Positions 29,238-36,372 of a stretch of 64,000 nucleotides of DNA are shown piece after piece; within the stretch, counting starts at the first letter, position 1, and each line of letters opens with the position of its first letter. This DNA is from Pantoea deleyi (GTDB lineage Bacteria > Pseudomonadota > Gammaproteobacteria > Enterobacterales > Enterobacteriaceae), in assembly GCF_022647325.1 (NCBI RefSeq), contig NZ_CP071405.1, forward strand, positions 2,108,001-2,172,000, given 5' to 3'. The translations under genes were made by a program, and so were the position numbers. Below the pieces are notes generated by a model. It ran no database searches and was not told the DNA's origin. It saw only the letters and a list, made by a program, of their open reading frames with translations.

Positions 29238-29852
29238 TTATCCCAGCACTTTCAGTGCCAGTGCCAGCGTCTCCTGCTCATTGGTCACGTCACCGACCTT
29301 GCCCACCACCCGCATACCAAAGGCGATGCAGAGGATCAGACCAGCTGCCGCTTCACTGTCCAGCGTATTATCGATTGAGCCATCCTTCTTCCCCAGCTCC
29401 AGCAGCGTCACCAGAAAGCGCTGATTACGCTGAACCACGTCGTTGATGCGCTGTGCCATCGCCGCATCCAGGGTTTGTAGCGCAATCGCGCTGGCGACGA
29501 CCAGACAGCCGCGCCGTCCCTCTGCTGCCCGGGCCGAGTCCAGATAGAACTGCAGGAGTTCGGTGACTTTTTCCCGTCCGCTGACGCAGGGCGCCAGACG
29601 ACGACGCAGATCGGCGTTACGCAGCGCCAGATAGCGCTCGAACACCAGCAGGAACAGCGAACGTTTATCTTTAAAGGCTTTGTAGATGCTGCCTGCGGAG
29701 AGGTTCATCGCCTCACCCAGATCGGTTATCGAGGCCGCGTGATACCCTTTTTGCCGGAAAACGGTCATGGCGTTATCCAGAGCCTGTTCGATATCGAACT
29801 CTCTGGGGCGTCCCCGCTCTCTGTTTTTATGCGCTATGGCTGTCGTGATCAT
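29238..29852 (-). CDS. TetR/AcrR-family transcriptional regulator
   Basis: 204 residues. The N-terminal TetR helix-turn-helix is clear: FDIEQALDNAMTVFRQKGYHAASITDLGEAM (in two parts), then LSAGSIYKAFKDKRSLF. The C-terminal ligand domain is TetR_C-like, with REKVTELLQFYLDSA and RRGCLVVASAIAL, reminiscent of the YxaF/LmrA subgroup. The start at 29852 is uncertain (weak ribosome site); an ATG 8 codons upstream is possible. No obvious target gene is adjacent. Confidence 0.88.
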   Translation of the reverse strand: MITTAIAHKNRERGRPREFDIEQALDNAMTVFRQKGYHAASITDLGEAMNLSAGSIYKAFKDKRSLFLLVFERYLALRNADLRRRLAPCVSGREKVTELLQFYLDSARAAEGRRGCLVVASAIALQTLDAAMAQRINDVVQRNQRFLVTLLELGKKDGSIDNTLDSEAAAGLILCIAFGMRVVGKVGDVTNEQETLALALKVLG

Positions 29853-30049
29853 CGTTACCGGTCTGAGATCGTGCATTCCTGTCAAAATCGACAGGGATTC
29901 TATCCCAGGCACGGGCATCAAGTATAGATGGCTGGCGCGACAGCGCGTCATCTGCACCCGTCCCGCCACCGGCCATGCTGCCCGCAGACCCCGTATCCGC
30001 TGGTTCTGCCCCCTCTCCGGCAGGGGCTCCGCCGTAGCCCAATTTGCGC

Positions 30050-30325
30050 TTATTCAGACAATAACGGTATCTCTGTGCTGCCTTTTTCTTCCTGCCCGGC
30101 GCGCTGCGCAGCATTGATTTTCATCAGCCAGAAGGTGAATTGCTTTATTAACAGGCTGGCATGATTTTCGTTATCCGCCTGGCATAAATAGAGCCGGGTT
30201 TTTACCGCGCTGCTATCGTCGATCGCATAGATCTCATAGTCGGTATGATGACGGGACAGGATGATGGTAGTGAAAGAGATGGCGGGCCACTGCCTCACTC
30301 TGGCTTCAAACTGGGTAAAATTCAT
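30050..30325 (-). CDS. Hypothetical protein, 91 aa
   Basis: Not recognised. Begins MNFTQFEARVRQWPAISFTT with alternating hydrophobic residues, followed by YEIYAIDDSSAVKTRLYL, suggesting a small mixed alpha/beta fold. AGGTAG lies before the start at 30325. It stands alone between a TetR gene and umuC; no partner is evident. Confidence 0.55.
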   Translation of the reverse strand: MNFTQFEARVRQWPAISFTTIILSRHHTDYEIYAIDDSSAVKTRLYLCQADNENHASLLIKQFTFWLMKINAAQRAGQEEKGSTEIPLLSE

Positions 30326-30521
30326 GATATCTACCTGGTTACAGACCTTAACAACCCGATGATTAACTGCTCATCGAACCAGGAAAAGCATAACCTCCCG
30401 AATCATTTTACGCGTGTTAAAAAAAGCTTTTAGCGGACGTCCTTCAGCGCCCCCTTCCCCCTTTTCAGGAAATGAAAGGGTGAACGCCTCTGCTGGCTTG
30501 ACCGAAACGGCCAATCGGTAA

Positions 30522-30541
30522 TACTGTATTTATATACAGCT
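30522..30541. promoter_or_regulatory. LexA box upstream of umuC
   Basis: CTG (30524-30526), N10, CAG (30537-30539) within TACTGTATTTATATACAGCT, a near-consensus SOS box (TACTGTATATATATACAGTA). It lies 17 bp before the leader ORF described next. Confidence 0.92.
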
Positions 30542-30558
30542 ATTATTAAGGCCAGGCT

Positions 30559-30675
30559 ATGCTCGTTTTCAGACCCGCAACATCTCACCCAGTTCTGCTC
30601 CCATCATGCCGCGCCCGTCACCGCATGACAGACCAGCAGGTTGCTGATTATCCACCGCAGGCTGCAGGTCGCTGA
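30559..30675 (+). pseudogene. 38-codon leader ORF before umuC, probable umuD relic
   Basis: An ATG at 30559, 17 nt after the LexA box and after TAAGG, opens a 38-codon ORF (MLVFRPATSHPVLL...). Its TGA (30673-30675) overlaps the umuC ATG as CGCTGATG, the same junction remembered for E. coli umuDC. The first seven residues, MLVFRPA, line up with E. coli UmuD MLFIKPA. Nothing else of UmuD is present. Most likely a umuD that lost its body by deletion; the alternative is a coupling ORF that arose by chance. Confidence 0.55.
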
Positions 30676-31937
30676 TGTTCGCCCTGGTTGATGTCAACGC
30701 CTTCTATGCCTCGTGCGAAACCGTCTTCAGGCCCGATCTGAGAGGAAAGCCCGTCTGTATTCTGAGTAACAACGATGGCTGTATTATCTCCCGCTCCGCC
30801 GAGGCAAAAAAACTCGGAATAAAAATGGGTGCGCCCTATTTCAAAATAAAAGATGAGCTGCAGCGCCTGAATGTGCACGTATTCAGCTCTAACTACACGC
30901 TCTACGCGGATATGAGTAACCGGATAATGACCACGCTGGAGGCGATCTCTCCTGCCGTTGAGATCTATTCAATCGATGAGGCCTTCGTCGATCTGACCGG
31001 GGTTCACCATTGCCGTGTGCTGGAAGAGTTCGGACACGAGATCCGTAACCGCATTAAGCAGGATACTCATCTGACCGTCGGTGTCGGTATTGCGCAAACC
31101 AAAACCCTGGCAAAACTGGCTAATCATGCCGCCAAAAAGTGGTCAAAAACGCGCGGTGTCGTCGATCTCTCCAGTGTGGAACGCCAGAAGAAGCTGATGG
31201 CGCTGATACCGGTGGAGGATGTCTGGGGCGTGGGTCGCCGCATCAGCCAGAAACTGAATGGTATGGGCATCATGACCGCAAAAGATTTAGCGGACCAGAG
31301 CACCTGGGTGATCCGGAAGCACTTCAATGTCGTGCTGGAGCGCACCGTCAGGGAGCTGCGCGGCGAGTCATGCCTGGATCTGGAGTCCTGCCCGCCCACT
31401 AAACAGCAGATCATGTGCTCCCGCTCCTTTTCAGCGCGCATCACGACTTATGCGGACATGCGGGAAGCGGTTTGCAACTATGCGGTAAGAGCGGCCGAGA
31501 AACTTCGTCTGGAGGGGCAGTACTGTCGCCAGGTGACCGTTTTTGTTCGCACCAGTCCGCATGCGGAGGGCGAAGCCTTTTATGGCAATCAGGCGATGGC
31601 GCAGTTACCGTTTCCGACCTGCGATACCCGTGACATCATCCGCGTGGCGATCGACGCGCTGAATCGTATCTGGCTGGAGGGCTGCCGCTACATGAAGGCG
31701 GGCGTCACGCTGGGTGACTTCTACAGCCAGGGCGTGACGCAGCTTACTCTTTTTGATGAGTTTCAGCCCCGCCCTGACAGTGAGGCGCTGATGCGCGTGG
31801 TCGATGGCCTGAACCAGAGTGGCAAAGCGAAGCTGTGGTTTGCCGGTCAGGGTGTCCAGAAGGCCTGGGCGATGAAGCGCGACATGCTCTCTCCGGCCTA
31901 TACCACCCGCTATCAGGATCTGCCTGTCGCAAAATAG
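30675..31937 (+). CDS. umuC: DNA polymerase V catalytic subunit UmuC
   Basis: Y-family translesion polymerase, active with UmuD'2 and RecA during the SOS response. 420 residues (E. coli 422). Catalytic motifs: FALVDVNAFYASCE (metal Asp ~6), YSIDEAFVDLTG (Asp-Glu ~100), and the helix-hairpin-helix VWGVGRRISQKLNGMGI (~180). The C-terminal TQLTLFDEF (~355) resembles the beta-clamp-binding motif. The upstream LexA box is SOS-type. Unusually, umuD is not upstream: it lies convergently downstream, and umuC is translated from the overlap with a short relic ORF. Confidence 0.96.
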   Translation: MFALVDVNAFYASCETVFRPDLRGKPVCILSNNDGCIISRSAEAKKLGIKMGAPYFKIKDELQRLNVHVFSSNYTLYADMSNRIMTTLEAISPAVEIYSIDEAFVDLTGVHHCRVLEEFGHEIRNRIKQDTHLTVGVGIAQTKTLAKLANHAAKKWSKTRGVVDLSSVERQKKLMALIPVEDVWGVGRRISQKLNGMGIMTAKDLADQSTWVIRKHFNVVLERTVRELRGESCLDLESCPPTKQQIMCSRSFSARITTYADMREAVCNYAVRAAEKLRLEGQYCRQVTVFVRTSPHAEGEAFYGNQAMAQLPFPTCDTRDIIRVAIDALNRIWLEGCRYMKAGVTLGDFYSQGVTQLTLFDEFQPRPDSEALMRVVDGLNQSGKAKLWFAGQGVQKAWAMKRDMLSPAYTTRYQDLPVAK

Positions 31938-32090
31938 CGGCAGCGTTGGCGAGCCAGCACCCGGCCGCTGAGACGTTCACAGAGCCGCGGCCGCACGGGT
32001 CACAGGCAGCCCCTGGATGGGTCAGTTCACGACCTGTTCGCGCGCGCTCTGGCGGAGAGAGGCGCTCTGCATGCCGCCGGAGAGATCGCC

Positions 32091-32127
32091 TGCCGGTGAG
32101 CCTGCGCGAACCTCAGGCTCACCGGCA
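32091..32127. terminator. 14-bp stem hairpin between convergent umuC and umuD
   Basis: TGCCGGTGAGCCTG (32091-32104) pairs perfectly with CAGGCTCACCGGCA (32114-32127) around a 9-nt loop. It sits in the 244-bp convergent gap. No T-run is present, so its action as a two-way transcription barrier is inferred from position. Confidence 0.6.
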
Positions 32128-32181
32128 ATGCGCCTCGCGCCCGCATCCGGGCGGCGGCGTTGCGTTAAACCGCGCACCGCA

Positions 32182-32601
32182 TCAGTGCGTCGCTTTAATC
32201 ACAAAGGTGACAACACCAAACACCTCCAGCACATCTTCGGTCCGGATAGCGATCGGTTTGAATTGAGTATTCATCGGCATCAGTTGCAGGCAGGGGTGAA
32301 GCTGAAGACGCTTAACGGTGAACTCGCCGTCGACGGCGGCGACCACAATATCGCCGTGGGCGGCGGTAAGGGAGCTGTCGACCACCAGCATATCGCCATC
32401 GTTAATGCCCGCCTCAATCATCGACTCGCCGCTGACGCGGACAAAATAGGTGGCGCTGGGATGCTGGACCATCAGCGCATTCAGATCGATGCGCTGCTCA
32501 ACATAATCCTGCGCCGGAGAGGGAAAGCCGCAGGGCACACGTTCGATATAGAGCGGCAGAGGCAGGATAGCGCGAATGTCCGCAGGTTTAATGAATTCCA
32601 C
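32182..32601 (-). CDS. umuD: DNA polymerase V accessory protein / SOS protease UmuD
   Basis: LexA-like self-cleaving protein; RecA-stimulated cleavage yields UmuD', which activates UmuC. 139 residues as in E. coli. The cleavage site Cys-Gly lies in VPCGFPSPA (~24-25). Ser60 is in [10 protein letters not shown] and Lys97 is in GEFTVKRLQ. It begins MEFIKPAD and has its own LexA box 22 bp upstream. It is convergent with umuC rather than heading a umuDC operon, so the two subunits are induced from separate SOS promoters. Confidence 0.96.
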   Translation of the reverse strand: MEFIKPADIRAILPLPLYIERVPCGFPSPAQDYVEQRIDLNALMVQHPSATYFVRVSGESMIEAGINDGDMLVVDSSLTAAHGDIVVAAVDGEFTVKRLQLHPCLQLMPMNTQFKPIAIRTEDVLEVFGVVTFVIKATH

Positions 32602-32622
32602 AATTTCACTCCTTTTTCAGAT

Positions 32623-32642
32623 TACTGTATATAAATACAGTA
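32623..32642. promoter_or_regulatory. LexA box upstream of umuD
   Basis: TACTGTATATAAATACAGTA, CTG-N10-CAG, differs from the SOS consensus at one position. It lies just upstream of the umuD start on the minus strand. The rest of the gap (32643-32940) contains poly-T stretches and a CCGCT/AGCGG-type hairpin near 32870-32885 but no gene beyond the one at 32941. Confidence 0.93.
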
Positions 32643-32940
32643 ATAGCTATTCCCCCTTTTAATCAAGTGACCTGGCCCTTTTTTAAGTAAAGCCTCTGAT
32701 GACCCGACACTTTTTTTTAATCGCCCTTTTTTCATTGCCGGGATAGTAAACAAAAACGGGTTACTTTCAGCGCAGCGGTGAAATATTTCCGTCATCGGCT
32801 TACAGTAATGCCACTTATTAATGACGCCGTGAATGATTCTGACTTAAGGAAAATCTGACATCCGCTTTCCGGTCCGGAGAGCGGTTTGAATATGACCGGT
32901 GAGCGGGTTATTCTGCTTTTTTTTCAGGCATGGAGGAGTT

Positions 32941-33192
32941 ATGGCAGACGACGAGCGCATCAGAAAACTGGAAGAGACGGTGGCACAGCTAACGGTGGAG
33001 ACCACGGTATTAAAGGCGATACTGGGGCAGCAAATAGCGCTGAATAATCTCAATTACAAAGGCAAATTTGACGATGTACTGGCGGCGCTGGCGAAGGAAT
33101 ATGCCGACCGCGGACTGGACGAGGGAAATAATCAGGCCATTCATGATGCCCTGCGGCAGTATATTAAGTATGAGCCTCCCGGCATGGAATAA
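32941..33192 (+). CDS. Small coiled-coil hypothetical protein, 83 aa
   Basis: Not recognised. The N-terminal half (RIRKLEETVAQLTVETTVLK) has a heptad-like pattern that predicts a coiled coil; the rest is helical and ends KYEPPGME. ATG 32941 follows GGAGGAG, an excellent ribosome site, and a longer in-frame extension lacks one. Cytoplasmic. No functional neighbours; the umuD promoter lies divergently upstream. Confidence 0.68.
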   Translation: MADDERIRKLEETVAQLTVETTVLKAILGQQIALNNLNYKGKFDDVLAALAKEYADRGLDEGNNQAIHDALRQYIKYEPPGME

Positions 33193-33286
33193 ACGCCCTT
33201 CCGGCAGCGTCTGCCTGCCGGATTGAACCGGCACGGCTGAACGCTGCCCCGGCCTGCGGCCACCGCGTCAGGCGCACGTCCCGGCA

Positions 33287-33511
33287 TTACATTCCGCTGT
33301 CACTCTCCAGCGCATCCTGAATCGCATCGGCCAGATTCGCTATTTCATTCGCCACAGCCTGCAGATCCCAGGAGGTCTTCGAGCCGGTTGCGGAAGTTGA
33401 GGCGCTGACGGACTCTTTTGCGACAGAGAGCGCAGCCGCGACAGCAACCGCGCGTTTGTGTTGTTCCTGGGTGATGCCCGCAGCGGGGATCGCGAAATAG
33501 TCGTGGACCAT
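33287..33511 (-). CDS. Small hypothetical protein, 74 aa
   Basis: Not recognised. Ala/Ser-rich, helical (AVAVAAALSVAKESVSASTS), beginning MVHDYFAIPAAGIT. The AAGGAA ribosome site before ATG 33511 is good. The C-terminus (ANLADAIQDALESDSGM) is acidic. It lies convergent to the coiled-coil gene. A TGTACA-centred 16-bp palindrome lies about 136 bp upstream. Confidence 0.55.
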   Translation of the reverse strand: MVHDYFAIPAAGITQEQHKRAVAVAAALSVAKESVSASTSATGSKTSWDLQAVANEIANLADAIQDALESDSGM

Positions 33512-33646
33512 GATCGTTTCCTTGTAATGGATAAGGGGTCAACCTTAGCTGTCTGAACCGGAGGTGTGAAGTGAATTATGCTGAGCCGCGTGCCGGACGG
33601 ACAGGAATGCGACAGCCGGATACGATCCTGCACATTTTCCGCCCTG

Positions 33647-33662
33647 AAACCTGTACAGGTTT
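33647..33662. promoter_or_regulatory. 16-bp perfect palindrome AAACCTGTACAGGTTT
   Basis: AAACCTGT/ACAGGTTT is a perfect 8+8 dyad with TGTACA at its centre. It is not a LexA box (CTG and CAG are only 2 nt apart). It lies between the small minus-strand gene and the AriR-like gene 2 promoter. A second dyad, GATAGTT-N6-AACTATC, follows at 33780-33799. Both could be operators; the proteins that bind them are unknown. Confidence 0.5.
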
Positions 33663-33865
33663 TGCGGCGATCCGCCGTCAGAAACGCGGTTCAGCACCCT
33701 GCTGTAGCGGTAAAATATCCTGCATCGCCAGCCCCTGAAATCCCCCGCTCACAGAGAATAATCATAACCCATTGTATTTGATAGTTTAATAGAACTATCG
33801 CCATAATCGCCCTTAAAGATGCATTTCAGATACACCACCGACCAGAAAATTTTTGTCAAATTTCG

Positions 33866-33893
33866 TTGTACAAGTTTGCCAATCTTGTATAAC
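33866..33893 (+). promoter_or_regulatory. Promoter dyad (TGTACA-N13-TGTATAA) before the leader of AriR-like gene 2
   Basis: TTGTACA (33866-33872), 13 nt, then TGTATAA (33886-33892), overlapping -10 TATAAC (33888-33893). TTGTAC also serves as a -35-like element with 16-bp spacing. Half-sites GTTGTACAA and TTGTATAAC form an inverted repeat with one mismatch. Spacing matches the dyad at 28737 exactly. Confidence 0.6.
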
Positions 33894-33899
33894 TTTACC

Positions 33900-33987
33900 T
33901 CGTGATATTAAATCACTCGTAACGAAAGGTGCCTTGCACCGCATCTGAAGGTGTTGTGGATTTCCACCTTCAGATGCAATTTTTTTT
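33900..33987 (+). ncRNA. Candidate ~88-nt sRNA or transcription attenuator upstream of AriR-like gene 2
   Basis: Transcription from the promoter at 33866-33893 should begin near 33900. The RNA would contain GTGAT-N5-ATCAC (33902-33916), GGTGC-CTT-GCACC (33928-33940), and a terminator with a 13-bp perfect stem GCATCTGAAGGTG / CACCTTCAGATGC (33941-33953, 33965-33977) followed two bases later by eight Us (33980-33987). The AriR-like CDS starts only 62 nt beyond. So this is either a stand-alone small RNA or a leader whose readthrough controls the gene. No match to a known sRNA is recalled. Confidence 0.55.
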
Positions 33988-34048
33988 GCGTCAGTCGCTT
34001 AGCGGACCGCAATAAACCTGTCTCCCCAATTTTTTATGAGGCCTGACC

Positions 34049-34306
34049 ATGCAAACAACGATGAACACAGAGTCTCAGATTTCTGATTACTTCATGAACT
34101 CTGGTACCGCGCTGAGCACGGAACAGCAGGTCATTACTGCCGTCCATGCCGAACTCGCTCGCGCAAAAGCCCACGTTTCCGATAAAGATATCGTACTGGG
34201 CCTGATTCACCACCTGGAGAGCGAACGTGACGTGATGAAGCAGGATATCTACCGTCAGGCGCTTGAACACGTTCTTCAGCGCGCGTCGGTGACCAGCGCC
34301 AGCTGA
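34049..34306 (+). CDS. AriR/YmgB/YcgZ-family small regulator 2
   Basis: 85 residues with the AriR-type pattern: ISDYFMNSGTAL at the N-terminus, then AHVSDKDIVLGLIHHLESERDVMKQDIYRQ, given here as a conserved region spanning ~48-77 in which IVLGLIHHLESE parallels AriR IILSLIHSLETT. Such proteins act in biofilm and acid-stress control in E. coli. ATG 34049; an ATG four codons later is possible. Its upstream dyad promoter matches that of AriR-like gene 1 and its leader has a strong terminator. Confidence 0.78.
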   Translation: MQTTMNTESQISDYFMNSGTALSTEQQVITAVHAELARAKAHVSDKDIVLGLIHHLESERDVMKQDIYRQALEHVLQRASVTSAS

Positions 34307-34366
34307 TAACCTGTGTCTGTTATGAGGGAACGCGAATTAGCACGGATGCATTTCCCGACCGGAATC

Positions 34367-34390
34367 GGCCCCATTTTTTGGGGCTTTTTT
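34367..34390 (+). terminator. Intrinsic terminator of AriR-like gene 2
   Basis: GGCCCC, ATTTTTT loop, GGGGC followed by six Ts, 60 nt after the stop codon. Confidence 0.85.
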
Positions 34391-34454
34391 ATTTCTGCCC
34401 CTCCCCGCACCTGCATCCCCTTCCCGGCACCGTGCTGACGCCGCACACATAACC

Positions 34455-34461
34455 CTATATC
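34455..34461 (+). promoter_or_regulatory. Possible RpoS-type -10 (CTATATC) before katN
   Basis: CTATATC lies in ACCCTATATCGCTCC, 136 bp before the katN start. Assigned by pattern alone. Confidence 0.25.
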
Positions 34462-34596
34462 GCTCCGCTTAAAGGCTATTTTGCCGATTATTTCACCATT
34501 AATCCCGGTTAATTGCTCTCGTTCCGCTTTATTTATCCGTTATCTGTGTCCAGGCTTTTTCTGCATCCACTGCAAACACAGACGAGGAAAATAATC

Positions 34597-35445
34597 ATGT
34601 TTCATCATTCATCAAAACTTCAATTCCCGGTTCGTGTGGAAAAACCCGATCCTGAATTTGCCATGCTGCTCCAGCAGGCCATCGGCGGCGTCGAGGGTGA
34701 GATTCGTGTAGCGATGCAATATTTTTTCCAGGCGATGGGCGCGCGGGGAGATGTCCGGATCCGCGATCTGCTGATCTCGACCGCGACGGAAGAGCTGAGC
34801 CATATCGAAATGCTGGGCTACGCCGTGGCACTGAACCTTGAAGGCGCCCCGCTCTCGTATCAGGAAGCGTCGGCGAAAGATCCGGTGGTCAACGCCATTC
34901 TGGGCGGCATGAATCCGCGCCATATCCTCTCGTCGGGGCTGGCGGCGATGCCGGTCAACGCCAACGGCATGCCGTTTGATATGAGCCACATCTACGCCTC
35001 CGGCAACGTGGCCGCCGACATGCTGGCGAACGTCACCGCAGAAGCGACCGGCCGCGTCCTGGCGACCCGGCTCTACAACATGACCGAAGATAAGGGCATG
35101 AAGGATTTCCTCTCCTTCCTGATCGCCCGTGACACCCTGCACCAGCAGCAGTGGCTGGCCGTCATCGAAGAGATGGGCGGTCTGAACGCCTCGCTGCCGA
35201 TCCCGAACAGCTTCCCGCAGGAGCATGAAGCGCAGGAGCACGCCTATTACTGCCTGAATACCTCGCTGGATAAGCCGCTGCCGGAAGGCCGCTGGAGCAG
35301 CGGTCCGGCTTACGATGGCCGGGGGCAGTTCAGCGCGAAACAGCAGCCCGATATTCTGGGCGATGAGCCGCTGCTCGGTAACGCCCGTCCCGGTTCCGGC
35401 GCCCAGTCAGAGCAGATTGACGGCATCACCCCACCAAAACCCTGA
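34597..35445 (+). CDS. katN: Non-haem manganese catalase (KatN type)
   Basis: Dimanganese catalase breaking down hydrogen peroxide. 282 residues. Mn ligands of the family line up: Glu35 in GGVEGEIRVAM, Glu66 and His69 in ATEELSHIEMLG, Glu near EATGRVLATRLYN and His in ARDTLHQQQWL. The start at 34597 follows GAGGAAAATAATC; a longer in-frame ORF starting at 34513 lacks support. A YghA-like SDR gene follows on the same strand after 63 nt. A haem catalase, katE, is 3 kb away, so the block has two catalase types. Confidence 0.93.
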   Translation: MFHHSSKLQFPVRVEKPDPEFAMLLQQAIGGVEGEIRVAMQYFFQAMGARGDVRIRDLLISTATEELSHIEMLGYAVALNLEGAPLSYQEASAKDPVVNAILGGMNPRHILSSGLAAMPVNANGMPFDMSHIYASGNVAADMLANVTAEATGRVLATRLYNMTEDKGMKDFLSFLIARDTLHQQQWLAVIEEMGGLNASLPIPNSFPQEHEAQEHAYYCLNTSLDKPLPEGRWSSGPAYDGRGQFSAKQQPDILGDEPLLGNARPGSGAQSEQIDGITPPKP

Positions 35446-35454
35446 TCGCGCACC

Positions 35455-35477
35455 GGTCCGGGCCTGATGCCCGGACC
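35455..35477 (+). other. Hairpin between katN and the SDR gene
   Basis: GGTCCGGGC-CTGAT-GCCCGGACC is a perfect 9-bp stem 10 nt after the katN stop. No U-tract follows, so it may protect or limit the upstream message rather than stop transcription. Confidence 0.55.
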
Positions 35478-35508
35478 AGCTTACCCTGTCTTTTATGGAG
35501 AAAACGTC

Positions 35509-36372
35509 ATGTCATCCACTCAGCGTCCACAGCCCCCTTTCGCAGAACAGCAGCAGAGCTGGCCTGGCAGCACCGCCGCGATGCAGCCTCAGCCCGATCA
35601 CGGCGAAGAGAGCTATCAGGGTTCAGGCCGTCTGGCGGGTAAAAAAGCGATTATTACCGGCGGCGACTCCGGCATCGGCCGGGCCGTTGCCATTGCGTTT
35701 GCCCGCGAAGGTGCCGATGTGCTGATTTCCTATCTTGATGAGCATGAGGATGCGCAGGATACCGCCCGGCGAGTTGAGGCAGCGGGCCAGAAGGCGCTGC
35801 TGGTGCCCGGCGACATTACCGAGGCGTCACACTGCAACGCGCTGGTCGACCAGGCAGTCGAGGCGTTTGGCGAAATCCATATTCTGGTGAACAACGCGGC
35901 CTATCAGATGACGCGCGAATCGCTGGATGCGATCAGCGATGATGAGTTTGATCGGACGATGAAGACCAACCTCTATGCGATGTTCTACCTCAGCAAAGCG
36001 GCCACGCGGCATATGCCGGCGGGCGGGTCGATCATTAATACCGCCTCCATCAATGCCGACCAGCCGAAGCCGAAGCTGCTCGCCTACTCCGCCACCAAGG
36101 CCGCCATCGTGAACTTTTCCGGCGGCCTGGCGGCCCTGCTGGCTGAAAAAGGGATCCGGGCCAATGCTGTCGCACCCGGTCCGATCTGGACGCCGCTGAT
36201 CCCCTCGACCATGCCGGTTGAGCAGGTGAAGAATTTCGGCAGCGAAGTGCCGCTGCAGCGTGCCGGTCAGCCTGCGGAGCTGGCACCCACCTATGTGATG
36301 CTGGCCAGCGATGAGTCCAGCTACATTTCAGGGGCCACCCTCGCCGTGACCGGCGGCGTCGCCATTATTTAA
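35509..36372 (+). CDS. Short-chain dehydrogenase/reductase (YghA-like)
   Basis: NAD(P)-dependent oxidoreductase, 287 residues with an N-terminal extension (~1-45, SSTQRPQPPFAEQQQSWPG) typical of YghA/general stress protein 39-type SDRs. Rossmann motif TGGDSGIGRAV (~53-63), NNAA (~135) and the catalytic YSATKAA (~201-207). It starts at 35509 after GGAG. Cotranscription with manganese catalase points to general stress; the substrate is unknown. Its stop codon overlaps the 3' end of the convergent uvdE-type gene by 8 nt. Confidence 0.9.
   Translation: MSSTQRPQPPFAEQQQSWPGSTAAMQPQPDHGEESYQGSGRLAGKKAIITGGDSGIGRAVAIAFAREGADVLISYLDEHEDAQDTARRVEAAGQKALLVPGDITEASHCNALVDQAVEAFGEIHILVNNAAYQMTRESLDAISDDEFDRTMKTNLYAMFYLSKAATRHMPAGGSIINTASINADQPKPKLLAYSATKAAIVNFSGGLAALLAEKGIRANAVAPGPIWTPLIPSTMPVEQVKNFGSEVPLQRAGQPAELAPTYVMLASDESSYISGATLAVTGGVAII

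Noticed and set aside
29164..30164. Several plus-strand ORFs of 60-116 codons
   Set aside because: They are antisense to the TetR gene or its upstream region and carry no motifs.
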